Origin: PALSA-693 sp963834725
Lineage (GTDB): Bacteria; Actinomycetota; Acidimicrobiia; Acidimicrobiales; Palsa-688
Direction: 5' to 3'
Length of the DNA stretch: 64,000 nucleotides
Assembly: GCA_963834725.1 (NCBI GenBank)
Contig: CAWICN010000001.1
Location: 5,146,001-5,210,000 of the forward strand
Positions 17,780 through 25,950 of the stretch are shown in pieces (within the stretch, counting starts at the first letter, position 1; the number at the start of each line of letters is the position of its first letter). The translations under genes and the position numbers were made by a program. The notes below the pieces were generated by a model, which was not told where the DNA came from, made no database searches, and saw only the letters and a list, made by a program, of their open reading frames with translations.

Positions 17780-19473
17780 GGCTGGGTGGGTGCGTAGGCG
17801 TCCAGGCCGAACAGGTGGTAGAGACGGCGTTGGCTGGGGTCCATCTCGGTGAGCATCCTGCGGGCCCGTGGTCGGCCCCGCTCACCTTGGTAGAGCAGCA
17901 TGGTCTCTTGAATGCCGGCCAGGGTCTCGATAAGTGTCCGCACGCTGAGGTGCAGGCCGGCCCGGTCGGCGTCGCGGACCATGAGGCGGGCGGCCAGCAA
18001 GGCCAGGACACAGGTCAACACGTGCACCCGGATCTGGTGGTCGGTCCAGTGGAACATGGGCGAGAAGGAGACCACCTGGGGATCCTTCATTTGGCGGAAG
18101 TCGCCCTCGGCGGCTTCTTGGGAGCGGTAGTCGGCCACGATCTGGGCCACCGAGGCCAGGCCCTTGTCCTTGTCGGTGAAGAGGATCCGCTTGCCGAACA
18201 GCTCTTCTTCCAGATCGGTTCGTGCCGTGGGCTTGGTCCGCCACACCAGGCGTAACTCGGCCGGCTCGTCCCCGCTCAAGGTGGTGGAGATGATCCGTTT
18301 GAGCCAGCGGGGCTTGAGGATGGCGGCGATCTCGTCTTCGACCTTGTCCTTGGGCTTGCGGGTTTTTCCCCGGCCCAGGCGGGCGGCCAGCTCAGCCAGC
18401 TGGCGGCGGGCCTTGGCCAGGGTCTGATCCAGGCCCCGGGACTGCTTGTCGTGCAGGGTCTGCGAATAAGTGACCACGATGCGCCGCTCCACTCCGAAGA
18501 CGACCTTGCGGGTTTCAAAGGCCCGCAGACCAGGAAAGCGCTGGGCATCCACCATCCGGTAGCCGCGCTTCGGGACGGCCAGCAGGTCGGCGTGGTCGGA
18601 AGGCGGCAGCGAGGCCACGAAGTGCAGGGGGGTGCCGTCCACGAGCTGGTAGTTGTCTTCCGAGTTCTGGCCGGCGTCGAAGACCAACGTCAGCGCGGCC
18701 GGATCACCGGCCAGGGCCTGGAAGCGGGCCATCAGTTCTTGCACCAGCTGCGGGAACTGGGTGACGTCGGGCTTGTCCCCCGGATAGGCGTGCGAGACCA
18801 GCGGAATGCCGCCGTCGGTGGACACGATAAGCCCCAGGCCGATCAGCCGCAGGTCGTTGCGCTTCTGCTTGGCATGGCCCCGCTGGGCGAGGGGAGCCCG
18901 CTCGTTGGCGCTGTCGATGTGGGTGGCGAAGTTGGTCATGTCCAGTACCAGGCCGGCCGTGTCGATGGAGAACTCCTCGATGACATGAACCACGATGCGC
19001 CGTTCGATCTCCTGCAGCTGGTGGTCGGAGAGCAACTCCATGGCGTCCCAAAAGCGCCGGTGGTCCAGCCCCGAGGTGGGGATCTTCACGAGCCGGTCGC
19101 CCGCGGTCTTCTGCCACCAATCGGAAAACCGGCGTTTGGAGCAGGGGTCGACGATCCGGTTGGCCACCGCCAACGCCAGGTAGGTCCCCACCGACGCCGC
19201 CGCATCGGCCCGCCGCGGGCCCACCACCTCATCGACGATCTCAGCCACCCGGGCCCGGGCCAGCATCGACCACACCGCGGCCAGGTCACCGAAGGCCAAA
19301 TGCCGGCTGCGGTCCGGTTCGCCCGGCCCGCTCCCCGACAGGCGAGCCACGATCTCCTCGGCCGGACCCAGGTACCGCTGAGAGACGATGCGGGGTTTAC
19401 CCCCCACCCGGGCCGACTCCACCAAGTAGTAGTAGGTCTTGCCGCCCAGCTTCTTCCCGACGATTGATGACAT
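17776..19473 (-). CDS. IS1634-family (IS4-like) DDE transposase
   Basis: A 565-aa transposase. The N-terminus KTYYYLVESARVGGKPRIVSQRYLG is typical of the family, as is the DDE domain with LVLDMTNFATHID (first Asp), LTLVFDAGQNSEDNY (second Asp) and VADYRSQEAAEGDFRQMKD (Glu, with Y-R/E-x-x-F). The C-terminus RVHVLTCVLALLAARLM also matches. It is full length and uninterrupted. The start codon sits 5 bp from the inner inverted repeat, so its promoter must lie close to or across the element end. Confidence 0.88.
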   Translation of the reverse strand: MSSIVGKKLGGKTYYYLVESARVGGKPRIVSQRYLGPAEEIVARLSGSGPGEPDRSRHLAFGDLAAVWSMLARARVAEIVDEVVGPRRADAAASVGTYLALAVANRIVDPCSKRRFSDWWQKTAGDRLVKIPTSGLDHRRFWDAMELLSDHQLQEIERRIVVHVIEEFSIDTAGLVLDMTNFATHIDSANERAPLAQRGHAKQKRNDLRLIGLGLIVSTDGGIPLVSHAYPGDKPDVTQFPQLVQELMARFQALAGDPAALTLVFDAGQNSEDNYQLVDGTPLHFVASLPPSDHADLLAVPKRGYRMVDAQRFPGLRAFETRKVVFGVERRIVVTYSQTLHDKQSRGLDQTLAKARRQLAELAARLGRGKTRKPKDKVEDEIAAILKPRWLKRIISTTLSGDEPAELRLVWRTKPTARTDLEEELFGKRILFTDKDKGLASVAQIVADYRSQEAAEGDFRQMKDPQVVSFSPMFHWTDHQIRVHVLTCVLALLAARLMVRDADRAGLHLSVRTLIETLAGIQETMLLYQGERGRPRARRMLTEMDPSQRRLYHLFGLDAYAPTQP

Positions 19474-19590
19474 ATTCTAGGTAATACACCATCTGGGCCA
19501 AGATCGCGAGCACCTCACCAGCACAAACGCGCTGGTAGTGACCTATTTTTGAGAAAATCTTGCTCAGCGCGGTCAGCCAGTGCGATCAGC

Positions 19591-19610
19591 TAGCCCGGAA
19601 ACTCCCGCTA
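19591..19610 (-). repeat. outer inverted repeat, right end of IS
   Basis: TAGCCCGGAAACTCCCGCTA is the exact reverse complement of 17253-17272. The 100 bp between it and the inner inverted repeat (19478-19489) hold no recognisable gene. Confidence 0.75.
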
Positions 19611-19726
19611 GCAGTCCCACGTGGGGATCTCGACCGGTCCTGGCAGGGGAGGCTTTCGGCCTCACAGGCCAGGGAAGCACCGCCGCCGGGACGGCGTTGT
19701 CGAGCCCCACCCCGGAGGGGGTCGCC

Positions 19727-20086
19727 TCAGCGCTGGCGGAGGCGATCGATCATCCGGCGGTCTCGCTTGGTCGGCCGGCCAGATGACCGGTCGCGTCCGA
19801 CCCCTGCTGGCGAGGTTTGCGGGCTCGGCGGGGGGCTCCGATCGATGAGGCACTCAGAGGCGGTGGGCGCGCCGACCCGCTTTTCGATCACCCGGGCGAC
19901 CTCGAGCACGCGGTCACGACCGTCGATGCGGATGGTCACCATATCTCCCACTTTGACCGGCGTCGCCGCCTTGGTGACGGCCCGGTTGACCGCTACGTGC
20001 CCGGCGCGACACGCCTCGGTCGCCATGCTCCGGGTCTTGAACACACGCACCGACCAGAGCCAGCGGTCCACCCGGGTGCTGTCCAC
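19727..20086 (-). CDS. S4-domain RNA-binding protein (Hsp15-like)
   Basis: A 119-aa protein of the COG1188 type. The S4 domain spans about residues 5-65: VDRWLWSVRVFKTRSMATEACRAGHVAVN, then VKVGDMVTIR. The basic tail GRPTKRDRRMIDRLRQR is characteristic of this group. Hsp15 binds stalled 50S-peptidyl-tRNA complexes; actinobacterial members may act likewise, but this is inference. The IS ends about 116 bp beyond its stop. Confidence 0.88.
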   Translation of the reverse strand: MDSTRVDRWLWSVRVFKTRSMATEACRAGHVAVNRAVTKAATPVKVGDMVTIRIDGRDRVLEVARVIEKRVGAPTASECLIDRSPPPSPQTSPAGVGRDRSSGRPTKRDRRMIDRLRQR

Positions 20087-20241
20087 GTGATGATGTTCTC
20101 ACAGCTGCCACGGAGGCCGACCGGCTGGCAGCCGCTCCGGCGTCGCGGTGCCGTCGGGGCTGCCGGAAGTCCGGGAACACCGCGTGCCGGTTGCCGGCGC
20201 GGCCGGGTGCGGGTGCGGAGCGCCGGGCCCAGTCCAGGGGT

Positions 20242-21075
20242 TCAGCGCAGCTCGGATAGGGCGGTAGCCAGCGGTTCGAGCACGGCCGGAGTATGGGGCG
20301 GCCGGATGTGCACGATACCGAGCTCGACGCCAGCTTCGGCCAGCCCGGCTGCGGCCGCCGCGCAGGCGGCCGGGTCCCCGTCGAACATCACGTGGCTGGA
20401 GAGCAGGATCTCCGCCGGATCGCGGCCGATGTTGGCACAGTGAGCGTGCAGGATCTCGCGCTTGCGTGCGAACTCGGCCGGCGTGCCGCCGACGAAGTTC
20501 CAGTGCTGCGCGAACCGAGCCGCGGTGCGAAGGGTGCGCCGCTCGCCGCTGCCGCCGACGCAGATCGGGGGATGCGGCCGCTGGACACCCTTGGGCTCGT
20601 TCCGTGCGTCGACCAGGTGATAGTACTCGCCCTTGAACGTGGTGGTCTCCTGGCTCAGCAGACCGACCAGGACCTCACAGGCCTCCTCGAATCGGTCGCT
20701 GCGCTGGCGGGGCGTGCCGAGCTCGATTCCGTAGGCTCCTGATTCCTGCTCGTTCCACCCGGCGCCGATGCCCAGCTCGAGGCGGCCGCCGGAGATGATG
20801 TCGAGCGTCGACGCCATGTTGGCCAGGACCGCAGGATGGCGGTAGTGAATGCCCGTTACCAGGGTTCCCAGTCGGACCCTCCGGGTGGCCTGGGCCAGGG
20901 CCGTCAGGGTCGTCCAGCCCTCCATACACGGGCCGTTGGTGTCGGAGAAGATCGGATAGAAGTGGTCGAAGGTCCACCCGGACTCGAAGACGTCGATGTC
21001 GTCGGCCGCTCGCCAGACGGCCAGCATGTCGGCCCAGGTCGTGTGCTGCGGGGCGGTCTTGAACGCGAATCGCAT
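20242..21075 (-). CDS. LLM-class F420-dependent oxidoreductase
   Basis: A 277-aa LLM-fold enzyme. Motifs are DIDVFESGWTFDHFYPI at the N-terminus, RRVRLGTLVTGIHYRHPAVLANMAST, GGRLELGIGAGWNEQESGAYGIELG, and HPPICVGGSGERRTLRTAARFAQHWN. It is a subgroup paralogue of the protein at 12826 with the same TIGR03560-like layout. Substrate unknown. It is divergent from the DUF488 gene. Confidence 0.87.
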   Translation of the reverse strand: MRFAFKTAPQHTTWADMLAVWRAADDIDVFESGWTFDHFYPIFSDTNGPCMEGWTTLTALAQATRRVRLGTLVTGIHYRHPAVLANMASTLDIISGGRLELGIGAGWNEQESGAYGIELGTPRQRSDRFEEACEVLVGLLSQETTTFKGEYYHLVDARNEPKGVQRPHPPICVGGSGERRTLRTAARFAQHWNFVGGTPAEFARKREILHAHCANIGRDPAEILLSSHVMFDGDPAACAAAAAGLAEAGVELGIVHIRPPHTPAVLEPLATALSELR

Positions 21076-21116
21076 GGTCCCAACCTACGCCGCGCCGGCT
21101 TGGTCAACCACGCTCC

Positions 21117-21674
21117 TTGCGGCAGTCTGGAGATGTGGATCTCGTGACGGTCGGCCACGGCACGTTGAGCCAGGAACAACTGGGTGAACTGCTGCTCGGG
21201 GCGGGCGAGGAGCAGATCGTCGATGTCCGCACGGCGCCGGGTTCTCGGCGCCAACCTCACGTGGCCCGCGCCGCTCTCGAGCAATGGCTGCCCGACATCG
21301 GGATCGGCTACTCCTGGGAACCCCGGCTGGGCGGCTGGCGGAAGCCTCATGTCGACTCCCCCAACGTGGCGCTCCGCCACCCGTCCTTCCGTGGGTACGC
21401 CGATCACATGCAGAGCCCGGCCTTCTGGGCCGCCCTCGACGAGGTGCTGGCCGAGGCTCGTCGGGCGCGAACTGCCATCATGTGCTCGGAGTCGGTCTAC
21501 TGGCGATGCCATCGTCGCCTCATTGCCGACGCCGCCGCACTCGGGCGGGGGGTGAATGTCGTGCATCTCGGCCACGACGGCCGGATCCGACCTCATCGCC
21601 TGACCGAGGGAGTGAGGGCCGTGGAGGGAGGGCTCCGGTACGACGTGGGCGCTCAGCTCCAGTTGAAAGAGTGA
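21117..21674 (+). CDS. DUF488 family protein
   Basis: About 180 aa with the DUF488 hallmarks: VTVGHGTLSQEQLGELL at the N-terminus, EQIVDVRTAPGSRRQPH, YSWEPRLGGWRKP, YADHMQSPAFWAAL, and the Cys motif AIMCSESVYWRCHRRLIADAA. The family is of unknown biochemical function. TTG at 21117 is the first start; a GTG near 21134 at the VDLVTVGHG segment is equally plausible. Confidence 0.82.
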   Translation: MRQSGDVDLVTVGHGTLSQEQLGELLLGAGEEQIVDVRTAPGSRRQPHVARAALEQWLPDIGIGYSWEPRLGGWRKPHVDSPNVALRHPSFRGYADHMQSPAFWAALDEVLAEARRARTAIMCSESVYWRCHRRLIADAAALGRGVNVVHLGHDGRIRPHRLTEGVRAVEGGLRYDVGAQLQLKE

Positions 21675-21761
21675 CGCCGAGCCGGGCGGGGCACCCGGTC
21701 CATTTTCTGTAGCAAAGAGCGCCCAACAGAGCCGGTTATCTCTTTTTCTGCCGCGAACTCT

Positions 21762-21910
21762 GCCCGGTTGAAGGGCGTCGCGCTACAGAAAAGCTCCATC
21801 GGGGCCCGGTTGAAGGGCGTCGCGCTACAGAAAAGCTCCATCGGGGCCCGGTTGAAGGGCGTCGCGCTACAGAAAAACTGCAACCAGGCCCGGTTGAAGG
21901 GCGTCGCGAT
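21762..21910. repeat. 42-bp tandem repeat, about 3.5 copies
   Basis: Units start at 21762, 21804, 21846 and 21888 (partial). Each begins GCCCGGTTGAAGGGCGTCGC and continues GCTACAGAAAAGCTCCATC. Units 1 and 2 are identical; unit 3 diverges in its last 12 bp. A reverse-complement piece of the unit (ATTTTCTGTAGC) occurs just upstream near 21700. The array lies between the DUF488 stop and the convergent acetyltransferase stop; no gene is seen in it. Confidence 0.9.
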
Positions 21911-21914
21911 GGCC

Positions 21915-22394
21915 TCAGTCCAACCCCAGCACCATTCTCCGCTCGGGGAAAGGATCGGCCGGCGCCGACGCCCAGCCGTCGTCTCGAAATCCATTCCGTT
22001 CGTACAGGGAGATCGCATGCTGGTTTCCCTCTCGAACGGCCAGAATGACCCGGTCCGCGAGCTGCCCCCGGGCCCAGCTCACCACCCCCTGGATTAGAGC
22101 GTCACCCACAGCGCGCCCGCGCCCCGCCGGGGCGACCCACATGGAGATCAGCTCGACTTCTCGATCAGCGGCTGCTGTTGCGCTGACCATGCCCACCGGC
22201 TGATCGCCGAGGTCGGCAATCAGGTTGAGGGGGACGCTCAGGAGCCGCTGCCGCCATCGGTCTTCGTCAGCATCGCGCCAGTCCTCGAAGGTCGAGCCGA
22301 ACGCGTACGGCGCGTCGCTGAGCGCGGCCAGGCGCACATCTCGCCACACCTGCCAGTGGTCAATTTCGACCGCTCGTACCAGGATCGCTGTCAC
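21915..22394 (-). CDS. GNAT family N-acetyltransferase
   Basis: About 159 aa. Visible GNAT features are LVRAVEIDHWQVWRDVRLAAL, FGSTFEDWRDADEDRWRQRL, VGMVSATAA, then motif A ELISMWVAPAGRGRAVGDALIQ for acetyl-CoA binding, and NQHAISLYERNGFRDDGW. A GTG start at 22394 overlaps the methyltransferase stop by 4 bp (GTGA), so coupled translation is likely. Acceptor unknown. Confidence 0.87.
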   Translation of the reverse strand: MTAILVRAVEIDHWQVWRDVRLAALSDAPYAFGSTFEDWRDADEDRWRQRLLSVPLNLIADLGDQPVGMVSATAAADREVELISMWVAPAGRGRAVGDALIQGVVSWARGQLADRVILAVREGNQHAISLYERNGFRDDGWASAPADPFPERRMVLGLD

Positions 22395-23146
22395 TGGCGG
22401 GCCCGCGCCGAGTCGGTGCCCGGACCCATGTCCACCGTCGACGGCTCGTCGGGCCACGCCCATCCGAGGATGAAGCGCCGGGTGCCGTCAAGCTCGACGC
22501 GCCACCCTTCCCTCTCGATGAGGGGCTGCAGCTCATCTGGCTCGTACATGACCTTCACGACCCGGTACTCGGAGCCGTCATTGAGCCGGCGCCGGTGCAG
22601 ATCCCGGCCGTACTCGACGACGACGGGGTCCTTGGCGGCCGGCACAGGGGTTGGGTCGTCGCGGCTGTCGATGAGAAACACCCGCCCGTCGGGCACCAGG
22701 CATGAGCGCACCAGAGACCAGAATTCGCCGAACCGGGTCCTCGGCACATGCGACAACCAGAAGGAGAAGAACACTACGTCATAAGGGCGCGAGGGCCGCC
22801 AGGAGAACAGGTCGGCGACGACATACTCGACGTCGGGCCGCTCGACTCGTTCCCGGTTGAGGGCCAGAGCTTCGGGCGAGGAATCGATCACGGTGAGCCG
22901 ACCGGCGGTCCGCGCCAGCCGCTCTGTCCACCACCCGGTCCCGCCGGCCAGCTCCAGTACGTCACCTCGGGGGGCGAACGTCGCGAGCGCGGCGTCGACG
23001 ATGTCGACCTCGCGATTCCACTCGATGCGATCGGCTTCCCCGCCGCCGTCGTAGCGGCCCTGACGCTGCCACCACTCGTCATATTCGGGCGCGCGGGCCC
23101 GGTAGAAGGCCCGCTGCTCGGCGAGCAGGTCGTCCTCGGTCATCAC
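22391..23146 (-). CDS. class I SAM-dependent methyltransferase
   Basis: A 251-aa methyltransferase. The N-terminal YRARAPEYDEWWQRQGRYD lid is followed by motif I DVLELAGGTGWWTERLAR, LTVIDSSPEALALNRER, VADLFSWRP, DVVFFSFWLSHVP and LVRSCLVPDGRVFLIDSR. The family is of the bacterial small-molecule or polyketide type. It forms a two-gene unit with the acetyltransferase. Substrate unknown. Confidence 0.88.
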   Translation of the reverse strand: MMTEDDLLAEQRAFYRARAPEYDEWWQRQGRYDGGGEADRIEWNREVDIVDAALATFAPRGDVLELAGGTGWWTERLARTAGRLTVIDSSPEALALNRERVERPDVEYVVADLFSWRPSRPYDVVFFSFWLSHVPRTRFGEFWSLVRSCLVPDGRVFLIDSRDDPTPVPAAKDPVVVEYGRDLHRRRLNDGSEYRVVKVMYEPDELQPLIEREGWRVELDGTRRFILGWAWPDEPSTVDMGPGTDSARARQ

Positions 23147-23273
23147 CCCCAGTCTGACCCATGGCGGTCAGCTACAACACCGAAATCGGGTCCCTATGCT
23201 GGGCCGGTTGCGCCACAGCCTGACCACCGGTGTATGGCCCGGAGGCAGGTGCGCAAGACAGGAGGGGATCTCC

Positions 23274-24218
23274 ATGGTGAGTGAAGAAGCCTCGTCGGTC
23301 GCTCGGGCTGAACTTGCAGTGCGATCGTTGGGGCACCCGAACTCCTTCGCCCGGCAGTTCGACTTCTGGGATGACCGGTACGAGGGTCGCCGGTTGTTCT
23401 CGGAGCTGCTCGGGACGTTCCTCCTAGTGCTCGTCGCCGTCGGAGGCGGGATGGTGAATGCCCGTTTCGGCGGGAACGCGGTGCCGTACGGGGCCCGGGT
23501 GGTGGCGCCGGCGTTGATGGTGACCGCGATCATCCTGTTCATGGGGGCGGTCAGCGGGGCCCACCTCAACCCGGCGGTGAGCCTCGCGTTCGCGGCTCGC
23601 GGGAACTTCCCGTGGAAGCGGGTCCCTGCGTACATAGTGGCCCAGGCGCTGGGTGCCGTCCTGGCCACCCTGTTGCTGTGGGCGCTCCTCGGCAAGCAGG
23701 GGTCGGCCGGTCTGACGCTGCCCGGATCCGGTATCTCCACGGGCACAGCGATGGTGTGGGAGCTGATCCTGACGGTGGGCCTGGTGAGCACCATCCTTGG
23801 TACGGCGTCGGGCGCCCAGCAGCTCGGGGCCCTGGCGGCGATCGGGGTGGGCAGCTACATCGCTCTGGCGGGGTTGTGGGGCTCGCCCGTGAGCGGCGCC
23901 TCGATGAATCCGGCTCGATCTCTCGGTCCGGCACTGGTGCTCGGCGACTGGACGGCCTGGTGGGCCTACTTGCTGGGTCCGCTGCTCGGCGCGGGCATCG
24001 CCGTCGGTATTGCTCATCTCTTGAGGGGCCCCGGCGGCGGGGCGGCGGGCACGGCTGCTGCTCAGGGCACGCTTGGCACACGGTGGCTGCCCGGGCGCAT
24101 CGGCACCCCCGCTCCCGCGCCGCTGGTCGGCGACTCCAACGCTCCGGAGCACCCGACCGGTCCTTGCCCTGCGGGCGACCCGCCTGCAAACGACCCGCCC
24201 TCAGACAGAGGCAGCTGA
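23274..24218 (+). CDS. aquaporin / MIP family channel
   Basis: A 314-aa MIP channel with six helices. The two pore motifs are HLNPAVS (Asn about 99) and SMNPARS (Asn about 212), typical of water or small-solute channels. An extended N-terminal cytosolic segment of about 40 residues (SFARQFDFWDDRYEGRRLF) and a Pro/Gly-rich C-terminal tail of about 60 residues are unusual and probably disordered. The ATG at 23274 follows a GGAGGGG ribosome site. Confidence 0.88.
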   Translation: MVSEEASSVARAELAVRSLGHPNSFARQFDFWDDRYEGRRLFSELLGTFLLVLVAVGGGMVNARFGGNAVPYGARVVAPALMVTAIILFMGAVSGAHLNPAVSLAFAARGNFPWKRVPAYIVAQALGAVLATLLLWALLGKQGSAGLTLPGSGISTGTAMVWELILTVGLVSTILGTASGAQQLGALAAIGVGSYIALAGLWGSPVSGASMNPARSLGPALVLGDWTAWWAYLLGPLLGAGIAVGIAHLLRGPGGGAAGTAAAQGTLGTRWLPGRIGTPAPAPLVGDSNAPEHPTGPCPAGDPPANDPPSDRGS

Positions 24219-24242
24219 AGCTGGTCTGCCACACTGACCTCG

Positions 24243-25076
24243 ATGGTGTCAAGACCCTTCGCCCAGGTCGACGTTTTCACGGACACGGCCTTCCTCGGCA
24301 ATCCGGTGGCGGTCGTCCTCGAGGCCGACGGCGTCACGGCCGAGGAAATGCAGCGAATTGCCCGCTGGACGAACCTGTCGGAGACGACGTTTGTCGTTGC
24401 GCCCACCGATCCCGGCGCTGATTACCGGGTTCGGATCTTCACCACCACGGCTGAGCTTCCCTTTGCCGGACATCCGACGCTCGGCACTTGTCACGCCTGG
24501 CTGAACCATTCCCGAAGGCGCCCCCGTTCCGACACGATGGTTCAGCAAGGCGCATCCGGGCTCATCCAGATCCGCCGGACACCGTACGGCCTGGCGTTCG
24601 GGGCACCACCACTGATCCGGCAAGGGCCGGTCGAGTCGGGTCTTGTGGATCACCTGGCCTCGCGGCTGGGCCTTGACCAGTCCGAGATTGTCGACGCTCA
24701 GTGGGTCGACAACGGTCCCGGATGGCTCGGGCTGCTCCTCCGTGACGCCGAAACCGTCAGACGACTGGAGCCGGGGGGCGTCGAAGGCTCCATTGGCGTG
24801 GTCGGACCCTATCCGGCGGGCTCACCGTATGCATTCGAGGTGAGGGCGTTCTTCGAGTCGAACGGCGTCACCTTAGAAGACCCGGTCACTGGCAGCCTCA
24901 ACGCCTCCCTCGCTCAGTGGCTCATCGCAACCGGGCGGGCCCGACCTCCATATGTCGTGAGCCAGGGCTCGAGGGTTGGTGCTGCTGGTCGCGTCCACAT
25001 TGAGACCGACGGGACCGGGTCGGTGTGGGTGGGTGGGGGCACGATGAGCATCGTCGCCGGCCATATCGATGTGTGA
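24243..25076 (+). CDS. PhzF family isomerase/epimerase
   Basis: A 277-aa protein with the two-lobed DAP-epimerase-like PhzF fold. Evidence: FAQVDVFTDTAFLGNPVAVVLEAD and ARWTNLSETTFVVAPTD (catalytic Glu in NLSET), YRVRIFTTTAELPFAGHPTLGT, and DPVTGSLNASLAQWL in the second lobe. The usual GG..D/G.V end appears as GTGSVWVGGGTMSIVAGHI. It is full length. No phenazine genes are nearby, so the physiological substrate is unknown. Confidence 0.9.
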   Translation: MVSRPFAQVDVFTDTAFLGNPVAVVLEADGVTAEEMQRIARWTNLSETTFVVAPTDPGADYRVRIFTTTAELPFAGHPTLGTCHAWLNHSRRRPRSDTMVQQGASGLIQIRRTPYGLAFGAPPLIRQGPVESGLVDHLASRLGLDQSEIVDAQWVDNGPGWLGLLLRDAETVRRLEPGGVEGSIGVVGPYPAGSPYAFEVRAFFESNGVTLEDPVTGSLNASLAQWLIATGRARPPYVVSQGSRVGAAGRVHIETDGTGSVWVGGGTMSIVAGHIDV

Positions 25077-25176
25077 CGGATCGAGCTGTGATCGGCAGGG
25101 TCCGATCGCCGACTTGAACGCTTCGAACGCCAGGCGCCCGTTGCCGCCCCGTCGCCAGAAGCCGCGACACCGCGGG

Positions 25177-25626
25177 CTACTCTTGGCGGTCTCTTACCAC
25201 CGTTACCGGACAACGGGCATTGGTGACGCAGTATGCGCTCACCGATCCGAGCAGCATGCCGGCAAACTTGCCACGGCCGCGGCTGCCGACCACGAGGAGG
25301 TCCGCGTCCCGGGACGCTTCGACCAGGGCCGGCGCCGGATGCCCCTCGATCGCATGGGTCTGGATGTCGACTTCGGGGTACGTCTTCCGTATCGGCTCGA
25401 GCGCGGTGTCGAGCACGTCCTGGGCGCCGGCCACAGGGTCGTAGCCTTCGGGAAGCTGCAGGCTCCAGCCAATGTTCGCCGGCCAATCCCACGTCGTGAT
25501 GACGTCGAGGGTGGAGCCGGTCAGCTGGGCCTGACGTGCGGCCCACTGCAGGGCGTCGAGGGACGATTCTGAACCGTCGATACCCGCCACGATGCGCGGA
25601 TGGAGTGTTGCCTCACTGGTTGTCAC
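25177..25626 (-). CDS. universal stress protein (UspA family)
   Basis: A 149-aa single Usp domain: IVAGIDGSESSLDALQWAARQA at the N-terminus and the ATP-binding pattern VVGSRGRGKFAGMLLGSVS (G-2x-G-9x-G-S) near residue 115, then RCPVTVV. Probably an ATP-binding stress protein. A second Usp gene lies at 26967. Confidence 0.92.
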   Translation of the reverse strand: MTTSEATLHPRIVAGIDGSESSLDALQWAARQAQLTGSTLDVITTWDWPANIGWSLQLPEGYDPVAGAQDVLDTALEPIRKTYPEVDIQTHAIEGHPAPALVEASRDADLLVVGSRGRGKFAGMLLGSVSAYCVTNARCPVTVVRDRQE

Positions 25627-25950
25627 TGCGCCTCCTGTCCGACCGGCCTGCTGTCCGACGAATAGGGGCGAAGCTTACGGGCCGGGGTCCAGTGGCATCC
25701 GCACCTCCTCCCGGCGGAGGTTGCTCGACGGGCCTCACGCGACCTTGGCGGCCTCGAAGCGGTCGCCAGGCTCGCCCCGGGCGGTAGAAAGGTAGAAAGC
25801 CGGTAGAAGGATGGAGAGAAGGTAGAAGGGAAAGAAGGACCAGTTGCGCCCGGCCGTGAATTCGGCGGAGGATGGCGTCCCAGGCAGGAGTAAGTCAGTG
25901 ACCGTTGCCAGCAGCCGATATCTGGTCGTAGGTACCAGCGGAGGCCAGAC
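25627..25950. other. intergenic region with GGTAGAA repeats
   Basis: This 324-bp gap lies between the divergent Usp and deacetylase genes and contains no convincing gene. From about 25782 to 25830 it has four GGTAGAA direct repeats in a purine-rich strand (GGTAGAAAGGTAGAAAG...). It probably carries both promoters. Confidence 0.6.

Larger units (their letters stand above)
17253..19610 (-). mobile_element. IS1634-like insertion sequence with second WYL-like gene
   Basis: A unit of about 2.36 kb bounded by a perfect 20-bp inverted repeat. It contains a 565-aa DDE transposase and a 125-aa downstream protein. A second inner inverted pair, GTGTATTACCTA at 17327-17338 and TAGGTAATACAC at 19478-19489, lies just outside the coding region; either pair could be the functional ends. 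No clear target duplication is seen outside the outer pair except the CTAG overlap. It sits between the dnaA relic and the S4-domain gene. The transposase is intact, so the element may be recent or active. Confidence 0.75.

Noticed and set aside
21762..21910. CRISPR-like array from 42-bp repeats
   Set aside because: Head-to-tail units without unique spacers and no cas genes in the window.
24243..25076. Phenazine biosynthesis cluster
   Set aside because: Only a PhzF-fold protein is present; no other phz genes.
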